From assembly GCA_033977485.1 (NCBI GenBank), contig CM066998.1:31435501-31499500 (forward strand): a stretch of 64,000 bases of DNA. The letters are read 5' to 3'. The position numbers and the translations under genes are program-made. Below the pieces are notes generated by a model. That model ran no database searches and was not told where the DNA came from. It was given only the letters and a program-made list of their open reading frames with translations. Source of the stretch: Hydrangea macrophylla (lineage: Eukaryota > Streptophyta > Magnoliopsida > Cornales > Hydrangeaceae). This document shows positions 33,870-43,792 of this stretch, one piece after another (within the stretch, counting starts at the first letter, position 1; the number at the start of each line of letters is the position of its first letter).

Positions 33870-36051
33870 CCCCCCATTACTCTTCATTTTGGGGGGGGGG
33901 GCAAGTGAAAAACTTGAGAAAGCTTTAGAGAGAAAGAGAGATAGAGACAGGTTTAGAAGAGAGAAAGGGGGCTTCTCCCACTGATTTTATATAGAAAGTG
34001 AGTTCTAAACTCAAGTTCTTCCATCATCCTTCTATATACTTCATCATCAATGCACCCAACCACCATTTTTCTAAGCATTCATGAGTTACGGAGCTACTTC
34101 CATGTCCAAATGTCAATATCTATGAGTGAAACACCAAGCTACAAGTCCAAAATCACATTGATTATCATCTATTGATTGTTATTTACTTGTTTGTTTATAT
34201 ATATGTTCATCTCTTCTTACCTTATTTCTTTTTATTTTTCTTTATTTACTTACTTGTTCTTCATCATCTAAATGATGACATGAAGTTTGAGGTTAGTGAA
34301 TCCTTATGGATAGTAGCTCTTGACCTCAAAAATATGTTTAATATATGATGATTATAACTTCAATACCTCCAAGGTATCCTTGAAGTTATGTTCAAAATAA
34401 AAATGAAGCTCTCCAATAATATTGGGGGTTCTTGATAATGAGTTTGATGTTGATATTTTAAGAGGTCATAATCTCTATTTGATGTTGAAAATATACTTTT
34501 AAAACCTCTATTTCAAAACCCCTCTCAAACCCTCTCATTTTGATCTCAAGAAAGAAAACTCAAGTTTTTCCCAAAATCTTTAAAACAGTGAGTCAAAATA
34601 GTGAATGATCTGAGCTCAAAGATTTCTCTAAAACTCAATACTCAATGTATGGATACAAGACCACTTGGAAAGTATTCCTAACTCATTAGAGAACACCTAC
34701 GATTTTTGGTTTGACTTGGAAATACTTGAAAGTGGTCCATTAGGACCCAAACATTCTCTCCAGATATTCTATTTTTGCTGTCACAGTAGCTTGGTTGACT
34801 TTCATCTTGTTTTACAGAATTATTTTCCAAAGGGAGTGGTCCCAACTCATTTTTTCCTTGAACTTTAGTGTAGGGAAAGTTTTGTATAATATGGGCCTCT
34901 AGATCTTTTTGTTTCATTTTCTATGATTTTCCAACATTTTAGTCGACAGTACGGACTCTGTTTCTGAGTAACCTCTATTGTTTATATGCTTTCTCTCAAT
35001 ATGTAATAGCTATTGAGGATTGGATTTTTTATTTGTGTTCTAGACACAATAAGCATGATCTCCATAAAACATCATGCGTTGAAAACATTTCTAAACCTAC
35101 TTTTCATTTTCCACAAAATCAAGTAACTGTTCTGTCCACTATTCACAGGAAACATTCTTTTGCTTTCATCCTTTGATTTGATGCTTACATGCACTCCAAA
35201 TTAGCTCATGTCTTAGGAAGTAGTTCATAATACATTTGTACATATCCCATGATGTTTTCCTTCATTCATTCATATACATTCTAGACTTCTAAGTCATTCT
35301 AGGAATCCAAGAACACAAAACACACTACAACCTTGGCACATTCTAGATACATATATACATTGCATCCATGCAAAGATTTGGGGCATTTGTGACTCATATA
35401 TAATCTAAGAATATTGTAAGGAATGAACTTGATCATACGTTTATGTTTCCCCTCGATCTAATTGTCCTTTCTCATCCATCCCGGGGATTGAGAGGTCTTC
35501 TTTTTTCAAAGATTAGCATGCATCATTCTAGCTTGCTAAGCATAATTTGATCCTTTTTGATTTATTTGTTTCAAGAACAATTCATGCCCCCTTTAGATTA
35601 GGGAAACTTAATTACTTGACATGTGATTAGACGATTTTTTCTAGGTTTATTCGTGTGATCTTTCACTTTGCATTGTGTGATATTTGGCTTAGATCTTATG
35701 AATGATATTTTATCTTCAGATCTTCCATTTCAAGTTTATACCTATCATAAATATTAACTGTCGAACCAAACATAGTATAAGATGATTATTTGGATGCTAA
35801 TTGAGACCTGTCGAAAGACGGGGCGAGTTGAGAGTGTTTTAGTCCTGACAAAGGCTCCTTGCTCTCTCCTACCAAAATCCTGAGCCAAGTTCTTTGGTTA
35901 TGAATGACCGGTGCCCTTTATCCATTTGGGTGAGTCAAATTAGGTTTCTTGGTTCCTTAAAGACCAAGTGGCGACTCTGTATCTGTTTTCAACAGACTTT
36001 TTCTTTTCCTTTTCAAACAAACAAGAAGTTGAATTCCGCGTGTCCACAATC

Positions 36052-36069
36052 TGGCAACTCTGTTGGGGA
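36052..36069 (+). other. Primer binding site of D
   Basis: TGGCAACTCTGTTGGGGA, three bases after the LTR. It differs from the B site by several changes of the C-to-T or G-to-A kind. Confidence 0.65.
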
Positions 36070-36689
36070 TTTTTATTTTCAAAACAAAATAATACAGAGG
36101 TCTCACTTATAAGAAGCATCCTTAAAATCATCTTTTTACTGTGTCTGGTTCACCTGGTTCACCGCATTGCACTCTTGCATTTCCCCCTTCGACTGTGTCT
36201 GGAACGTGGCGCTGACATTATTAAGGTCTTGCTGTGCCAGGGCACAAGTCACCGTTGGTACTATACCTTCCAAGGTATATCAAAAAGAGTAAAAACCTCC
36301 GTACAGTCTCTCCGACGGTATATTGGAACTCTCGTCAACGGACCCTATTAGACTAAAACCCAGCCTGTGCATATAGATTCCTGTAGAACCTTTCATAGGA
36401 CTATTCATTTATCTTTTCAGATAGGACAGTGTGATATACTGCTATATGCCCTGGTGGGATTACCTGCGTGGTGTAGATGCTTATGTGGCATAGAACAGAA
36501 CCTCTTTCTTATGATTCCCAAGGCAATCACTCACATATGATTACATTGAGTTGACCTGCCTAGGCACTATGACAAGGATGTCTGCTCCATGCTCACAAAG
36601 ATATACATCGTAAACCTTGTTTGTTGGTCCTGAGATATAGGAGTATGAAAAATTGCTAGACAGTATGATCACCATCATCACCTGTTCTC
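36070..36689 (+). other. D leader next to the PBS
   Basis: Non-coding, homologous to B 24961-25566. No gene is seen. Confidence 0.6.
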
Positions 36690-37470
36690 GTCATATATCC
36701 CTATTTCTTCCAGAAACTATGCCCAACTTATCAGGATATCCCTGTTTCTCCTAGAAACTGTGTCCAAATCGCCCAGATTTCCTAGAATTCCCTATTTCTC
36801 CCCAGATTACCCAAAAATCTCAGTTTCTTCCAAAAACTCCGATATACTTGTGTCCCCCCAGATACTCTATCCGAATTACCCAGATATTCTTGCTTCCCCC
36901 AGAATACCCAGAAACCTCAGTTTTTCTTAGAAACTCTGATATACTTGTTTCTCCCAGAAAATCTGTCCGACTTACCCAAATATACCTGTTTTCCCAGAAG
37001 CTCTGTCTAAATCTCCCAGATTTCCCTAAATCCCAGCAACTCCGTCTAAATTTCCCAGAAATGTCTAGATGTACCAATTTCTCCCAAAAACTCCCAGACA
37101 TAACTAGTTTCTCCCAGAAACTCTGTCTAGTTTTCTCAGAAATACCCGGATATAGGCAGTTTCTCCCAGAAACTCTATCCAAATTTCCAAGAAATACCCA
37201 TTGTACTTGTTTTTCCCAAAAACTCTGCCCAAATCACCCAGAAATGCCCAGATATACTTGTTTCTCCTAGAAACTCTATCTATATTTCTCAAAAATACCC
37301 AAAATACCAGTTTCTCCTAGAAGCTCAGTCCAAATCAACTAGAAATCCCTGTTTCTCCTAGAAACTCAAATAACTTCTAGAATTTCTCCGAATCTTCCAA
37401 ATCCCTGTTTCTCCTAGAAACTCTGTCCAAAATTCCCGAAGTATCCCGGAAATCCCTGTTATCCCTTGGT
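36690..37470 (+). repeat. Irregular TTTCTCCCAGAAACTC repeat tract in the D leader
   Basis: More than twenty imperfect copies of TTTCTCCCAGAAACTCTGTC or TTTCTCCTAGAAACTC, at irregular spacing. It corresponds to the B tract at 24250-24960. Each copy has CTCCCAGAAACTC-type near-symmetry. The Ser/Pro-rich frames across it are by-products. Confidence 0.88.
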
Positions 37471-37919
37471 GATCGTACTGGAAAGTAAGGTTAGCACACT
37501 CTGTATGGTTAGGACCTTATTTGTTTAACTGCTATCTGTTAAAAGTAGGGGCATCATATCGATTAGGGCTTGCATCCGCATACTTGTCTCATATGCATAC
37601 ACATTTCATGTCAGTTCGCATGCACGCACATCCCGTCAGTCTCACACATGTTAGTCTCTACACATCAAATGCATACGTATCATTATCCTCACCCATCTTG
37701 ATCATTATAGAGAAGTCATATACTTATTGCAACCGTCCTCGGTTCTCATTGTTAAATCCTTTAAAATTCTAATCATCTCCTCCCGTTAGGAGTCCATAAG
37801 AAGTATTTTTGCGCCTCTGCTAATTTGGGCTTAACGTAGCCCTGGGTAAGGACACTATTGTACCTCCCTGAATTCGTTGTCGTGATCGCGAGCTAGCCCA
37901 GGCTATCATAAAACCACTA
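37471..37919 (+). other. D leader between the repeat tract and gag
   Basis: Homologous to B 23909-24249. No domain in the small frames. Confidence 0.55.
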
Positions 37920-38492
37920 ATGGCCTACCAAGCTCTCGAAGGGAAAGTGAACAAACTACAAACCACTGTTGAACATCTAAGTTTAAGGATAAGCCGATTT
38001 AAGAAGATGGTGCAGAGCATCAATAAAAGGAAGTATGGGTTGTTCGACGCCGTCTATCCAAGCCCATTTCGACATCCGAATCCTTACTCATGTCCAAGTC
38101 CACATCCTTGCCTGGGTAATCCTATTTCATATCTAAACACAAGAGCCACTCCGAGGACCCACTTGAACTCAAAGTTTAACAGAGCCCGTAACCCAAGAAC
38201 CTTTACCAACCTGGGTATGCCGTTGTCCGTTATCCTTGATAACCTCATCACAAAGGGGCACCTCCAACTTCTTCAGCCTCGTGATGGTATCCCTTCGCCT
38301 AACTATAACCTATCCAAATGTTGTGCCTACCACCAAGGCCCAGGTCACGACACCGACAGCTCCATGCGCCTTCGCCATGATATCCAAGACCTCATCGATC
38401 AGAAAATCATTGAGCCTTCACCCATCCAACCCTATGTCAACCAAAATGTCAGCTTCATCGAACCTAAAGCCCTAGCTCATCTGTTCAAATGA
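37920..38492 (+). pseudogene. Gag remnant of D (Tat/Ogre-like)
   Basis: 190 codons from ATG. The N-terminal helical stretch EGKVNKLQTTVEHLSLRISRF matches B. The C-terminal block is CAYHQGPGHDTDSSMRLRHD followed by IQDLID. Compared with B, the last cysteine of the zinc-binding-like motif is replaced by serine. The middle is shorter than in B after INKRKYG. The C-terminus (FIEPKALAHLFK) is in frame here, whereas B needs a frameshift. The two copies are thus damaged at different places. Non-coding DNA follows instead of pol. Confidence 0.75.
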
Positions 38493-39659
38493 TCCCTTTT
38501 GCTGATACCCATGAATGTTGAACCTGTGCCAGTGAAACGATGGTGTTTGGGACTTTTACTAGCAAAACAAATGAGGATGCTCTTTCAAAAAAGAAAGAAT
38601 AAGCGAGTCACCGTGACACTCCATTTGAGACCAAGCCGAGTCTAGTTAAGTCTGTCCTATGCTTTGAATCTATTTTAAGTTTAGTCTTGTTGTTGAGTCT
38701 GTCAGTCTTCAAGTTATTATGAGTCTGTGTCGAGTAATGTAATCCTTCTTCTTTTGATGGAATGAAATCTCATTTTTGTCTAATTTGATGTGTGTCTAGT
38801 CATCAATGCACGAATCATCGAACTGAAATGTCACTTTTCAAATTACCATAGATATTGCACTGCGATTATTTTTTCTGCAACAAAACAAAAAAGAATCCTA
38901 AAAGGTCAAAGTCGATTTCATGCTGACACCGATGAAGAGCTAAGAATTAAATAGTCTTACTTTAAGAATTTAAAGATGTTCTTGCCTCAATCTTGAAAAG
39001 ACATGTTTGAAACTGACTTGGGGCTTGCCCAACACCCTTTTTCCACCATTTCAAAGCCTTGAGCCCAATCCTATGGGGAGCCATACAATCTGTCTGTTGA
39101 AAGCAGTGCAGACTTAGTCCTTGATGGTAGCCAAACACTTTCAATGAGTTTCTTCTCTCCTTTCAAAACAAAAAAAAAATAAAATAAAACAATAAAAAGA
39201 GGAAAAAAAAGAGAAAAAGAAAGAAAAGAAAAGCTCGCTAGGTTGAAAACCCGAAAGGGCACCTAGGCAAAAGTTAGAGCTGAAAAAGGTGTTGATTTCG
39301 AAGATCTGACGTTAGCCAGTCAAAATGATGGAGAAAATGAAAAGAAGAAAATTTTGGTGATACAGAGAATTGTACACTTCAAGGTACATCATGAGAACAT
39401 GCCTAGATCACATTTCAAAAGGCTCGGAACGACCACAAATAAATTTCGAGAACTGATATGCACATTCTGGAATTCTAAAATTGTAATCAAAAGATCTCAC
39501 GAGAATCAACTACATGAAAAGTAAAATTGACTGGCTAGGCGAAAGTGAAAAGGATCAATCCTCATAAAGAAAAGAAAAGAAAGGGAGATCGAAACTGAAT
39601 CCTTTTATTCAAGGCTACCACAAGTGAGCTAAGTTTAAACTTCTTTGACGATTGGTTTG
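38493..39659 (+). other. D non-coding region after gag
   Basis: Matches B 13691-14751 (reverse) without the C insertion. Purine-rich at 39170-39240. No gene is seen. Confidence 0.65.
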
Positions 39660-40060
39660 AAAAACCCCCAACCAATTTCTTTCAAGACCTTGCCTTGAAC
39701 TACGCTCGACCTGATTCCCACTTGGGGATACGTAGGCAACCGCATTAGTTCGGTCGACATCATCATAATCAAACCAATTTCTTTCAAGACCTTGCCTTGA
39801 ACTACGCTTGACCTGATTCCCACTCCGGGATACGTAGGCAACCGCATCGGTTCGGTCATCCCACGTACCTAAAAATAACACAACTTTCTTCAAGCCTTGC
39901 CTTGAACTACGCTCGACCTGATTCCCGCTCGGGGATTTGTAGGCAACTGCATCGATTTGGTCATCCCACCTACCCAAAAATCACCCCTCATTTCAAGGTC
40001 CTGGCCCGAACTACGTTAGACCTGATCCCCACTCGGGGGTACGTAGGCAGACTTTCAAAA
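39660..40060. repeat. 101-bp minisatellite, four to five copies (D)
   Basis: Reverse-orientation form of the B array at 12940-13690: AACTACGCTCGACCTGATTC, GGGATACGTAGGCAACCGC. Copies here differ more from each other and some are shortened, so the array is older or less homogenised than in B. Confidence 0.9.
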
Positions 40061-40224
40061 AGAAAAGAAGAATGGCTCGCTAGGTAAAAAATCTGAAAGG
40101 ACGCCTAGGCAAAAATTAGAGCTAAATCCAAAGTGAGCAATAACAAAAGAGAAAAAGAGCTCGCTAGGTCACCTCACTAGTGCCTAGGAAAACGTTATGG
40201 GCATTTAAGAGATTAAAGTCACGA

Positions 40225-40490
40225 TCCTTGCCTCAAGCCAGAAAATCACCTTCCACACTAGGGGAAAACTTTGGCTACCCGCCTCGTTTTCCTGAATTTT
40301 ACTATCTGCCCTTCATACAAGGGGCAAACTTCGGTCACCTACCTCGTTTGCCCAAAACCTCCAATAAACCATCATTCCAAACTAGGGGCAAACTTCGGTC
40401 ACCCACCTCGTTTTCTTATGAATTCCACTTCATACACCTAAAACTAGGGGCAAACTCCATTTGCCTAACACGATCCCTTCACACCAAGGG
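40225..40490. repeat. TAGGGGCAAACTTCGG minisatellite (D)
   Basis: About four units, homologous to B 12440-12720, at similar copy number in both elements. Confidence 0.85.
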
Positions 40491-41339
40491 CAAGTTTTCA
40501 AGTCACCAAGTTGTTTTGAAAATTTTAAAATAGAGCATCTTTTATTCTAAAAGCTAAGGCACTAATTCAAAGCACTTCCTAGGAGAAGTAGAGAATTGAT
40601 TAGATTAATAGAGAATTGATTAGATCAACAAAGTACTATCATATTAAGATGAGGAGTGAACATAAAAGATAAGCAGTACACCATTTATGACAGAGATACA
40701 TTTAATTATGCTAATTTGGGCATTTCGTGTCATTACTTTGTTGAGTCAATCCTTCTTTGGTTGAGTCAGTAATAATCTAATCAAAACTGTATCAGAGTTC
40801 AAGGTTCATACAAACCAATTCAATTTTCATTGTCATCGTTGTTGATGTCAAGTCCATTTGTCCTAATGGTCTCAAATGTGTGGGTTTAAAGTGATTGCCA
40901 ATTACAAAGCCTGTAGATACAAGCAGAAATTCCAAACACCATTACTGCACTTGTCAAGTCTACAACATGATATGAGTCCCAAGACCCTCGAGCATTGGTG
41001 ATACCCCCTATCACAGTCACTTGTTTTCATAAATCAGTTCATAAGATACACTGGCTATCTTCTACCAGCTCCTCAACAACCAAGCCAAAATTATGTCACG
41101 AATGTTCTTCATCCCCAGCTGAATTACTCTATTCAAAATGCAACCATTCTTTCCCCAGTCGAATCTTCTCATTCCCAACAGAACTAGTTCATCTCTAGAA
41201 GAGTGTCCTGAACAAATATGGTGTATCTCCGTCAAGACTACATCCTTTCCTCAGAAGAAAGAGTAGTTCATCCCCAGAAGATTCAATTTAATCCCCAGCA
41301 GGCATATCGATTCGCCAGTTCTTTTAATCACAGTTAGTC
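40491..41339 (+). other. D unique non-coding stretch
   Basis: The first part matches B 11947-12439. The part from about 41040 has CCCCAGCAGAA/CCCCAGAAGA-type degenerate short repeats and no gene. Confidence 0.55.
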
Positions 41340-41790
41340 CAACCGTTGGTCCAAGTCATGACAGTCACAGTAGTTCACTGTCGACTCGTCATCTCGATTT
41401 GTACATCATCAGTTCAATCCATGACAATCACAGTAGTTCACTGTCGACTCGTCATCTTGATTCGTACATCATCAATTCAATCCATGATAGTCACAATAGT
41501 TCACTGTTGACTCGTCATCTCGATTCATACATCATTAGTTTAATCTATGACAGTCACAGTAGTTCACTATCGACTTGTCATCCTGATTAGTACATCATCA
41601 GTCCTTCTGATCACGGTTAGTCCAACCGTTGATCCAATCTATGACAGTCACAGTAGTTTACCGTTGACTCGTCATCTAGATTCATACATCGTCAGTACAA
41701 TCCATGAAAGTCATAGTAGTTCACTTTCTACTCGTCATCTCGATTCGTGCATCATCAGTTCATTAATCATCATTAGTTCACTATAACTCT
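41340..41790. repeat. 63-bp minisatellite, about six to seven copies (D-specific)
   Basis: Unit with CAGTAGTTCACTGTCGACTC and TCATCTCGATTCGTACATC. The 63-bp length is a multiple of three and keeps repeat-derived frames open. It has no visible counterpart in B, which has the 46-bp array in the corresponding place. Confidence 0.9.
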
Positions 41791-41814
41791 TATTCAAAAT
41801 ATGTCGTGTTCATC

Positions 41815-42010
41815 GTCCCCTCTAGATTGAGGCAAATCTGTTGTCATCACCCTTCTAGATTGAGGCAAATGCTTCGGTGTCAGCCCTCTAATTTGAGGCA
41901 AATCCTTCATTGTTAGCCCTCTATATTGAGGCAAATCTGTTGTCATCAGCCCTCTAGATTGAGCAAATCCTTCGTTGTCAGCCCTCTAAATTGAAGTAAA
42001 TCTTTTATTA
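41815..42010. repeat. 33-bp minisatellite, about six copies (D-specific)
   Basis: Unit AGCCCTCTAGATTGAGGCAA plus about 13 bases. Not seen in B. Confidence 0.88.
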
Positions 42011-42429
42011 TAGACCCTTTGGATTAAGTTAGGACTTTCATGTCCACAAGTTATCTCGGACGACCCCGTTTACTCTTTGATATCTAGGACTGCCAAGTCC
42101 GTCAATCATCTTAGGGATTCCTTGTCCATCATCAGTGCTTCCACGTTCGTCAATCATCTTGGAGGCCTGAATAGGCTTTTCGGACCGACCATTGCAAGAT
42201 TTGATCAACCGTGAGAGATCGAAGTTGAATCCTGGTTCTCAGTCAAGAATTAAAATAGTTAAGAGAGATTCTCAGAGAATCCCATACCATCCCCAACAGA
42301 ACCTGAACTAAATTTCTGGATTAGTCATCATAAAAATCGGGCAACGATTGAAAAACACCGCCCGCAGTCAAAAGACGCCGACTCCTAGGGCAAGCTTTGT
42401 CTATTCACAATCCAAGGCTCCGTGTCCGT
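42011..42429 (+). other. D non-coding stretch with one unit related to the B 98-bp repeat
   Basis: Around 42170-42300 it holds GGCTTTTCGGACCGACC and GAGAGATTCTCAGAGAATCC, which resemble a single diverged unit of the B array at 10298-11023 in reverse. No gene. Confidence 0.6.
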
Positions 42430-43160
42430 TGGTTATGGTGAGCTTCTTCACTTATCGTGAGCTTCCTCACTCCTTCATCCAAAATCGTGAGCTTTCTCAC
42501 TTATCATGACCTCCCTCACTCCTTCATTCAAAATCATGAGCTTTCTCACTTATCATGAGCTTCCTCACTCCTTCATTCAAAATCTTGAGCTTTTTCACTT
42601 ATCTTGAGCTTTCTCACTTACCGTGAGCTTCCTCACTCGTTTGTCCGAAATCATGAGCTTTCTCACTTATCGTGAGCTTCCTTACTCCTTTGTCTGAAAT
42701 CACGAGCTTTCTCATTTATCGTGAGCTTTCTCACCCCCTTTGTCCAAAATCGTGAGCTTTCTCACTTATCGTGAGCTTCTTTACTTATCATGAGCTTCCT
42801 CACTCCTTCGTCCAAAATCGTGAGCTTTCTCACTTATCGTGAGCTTCCTCACTCCTTCATCCAAAATCGTGAGCTTTCTCACTTATTGTGAGCTTCCTCA
42901 CTCCTTTGTCCAAACTCGTAAGCTTTCTCACTAATCGTGAGCTTTCTCACTTATCATAAGCTTTTTCACTTATCGTGTGCTTCCTCATTCCTCTGTCAAA
43001 AATTGTGAGCCCCCTCACCTACCCATCGGTTATCGTGAGCTTCCTCAAATAAAGATCATGAGCTTCCTCAAAATCGTGTGCTTCTCCCTTATCGTGAGCT
43101 TCCTCACTCCCTTGTCAAAAATTATGGGCCCCCTCACCTACCCATCAGCTATTGTGAGCT
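42430..43160. repeat. Hairpin-forming minisatellite GTGAGCTTTCTCAC / GTGAGCTTCCTCAC (D-specific expansion)
   Basis: About 15 units of roughly 49 bp: GTGAGCTTTCTCACTTATC, then GTGAGCTTCCTCACTCC, then TTCATCCAAAAT or a variant. Each half contains GTGAG...CTCAC, a five-base stem with a four-base loop, so the array encodes about 25-30 consecutive small stem-loops. B has only a few diverged units at 9950-10060. Confidence 0.92.
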
Positions 43161-43776
43161 TTTTTGCTTGTTGATTATCGCGAAACCCTTCTCCAATTGG
43201 CTATCTTGAACATCCTCATCCATCGCTTGGTATCCAGGACTTTTGTGTCTGTCGATTATCTTTAATTGTCATCCTTTGGGACCCCACGTTCTATTACATT
43301 TGGTTTACGAAGCACACTTCTCTTAACTTAAGAAGTTTTCCCGAGACACAGAGTCTTTAACACCTTGGTATCTTTATCAGGATCAACCACTACATTAGAT
43401 TCAACACTAGCACAACATAAGTACACTCAGGGTGGCACACACCCCACAGCACCAGCTCATGCTAAGATCAGAACACTAAACATGATAGGATTCAGGACAC
43501 AATTCATATCACATCCATGCATTGCATATCACTCTTATAGCATAGCATCCGCCTGATTGTTGTGTATTTGCATGTGTGATTTATTCCTTTATGCTCTGAA
43601 CTACGTCCTGGTCCAATTCCCCTTGGGATACGTAGGCAGCTCACATAAAGCGCGACCAGCACTAGCCTCAGCATCTTTTGCAATACTTTTTATCCTAAAT
43701 CTATAGCTTCCAAAAAGACCTGCCTCTTCAAAACTTTGGCACTCGCTTGCGACATGCGTTGCCTCGCAAGTTCATG
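43161..43776 (+). other. D 3' non-coding region next to the PPT
   Basis: Homologous to B 9374-9940 in reverse. No gene. Confidence 0.65.
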
Positions 43777-43792
43777 CCAAAGAGGGGTAAAC
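43777..43792 (+). other. Polypurine tract of D
   Basis: CCAAAGAGGGGTAAAC directly before the 3' LTR start TGTAGACACC. One base differs from B. Confidence 0.85.

Larger units (their letters stand above)
32793..36048 (+). repeat. D 5' LTR
   Basis: 3256 bp, from TGTAGACACCCCATTTTG to CGCGTGTCCACA. TATA box at 33862-33869; diverged GC-rich units at 33653-33720; a run of ten G at 33892-33901. Frames within it are LTR by-products. Confidence 0.92.

Noticed and set aside
41399..41786. Frames with IINSIHDSHNSSLLTRHLD repeats.
   Set aside because: The 63-bp minisatellite is a multiple of three, so repeats stay open by arithmetic.
42430..43160. CRISPR-like appearance of regularly spaced short palindromes.
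   Set aside because: Spacers are themselves repeated and diverge gradually; there are no cas genes and the context is a plant retrotransposon.
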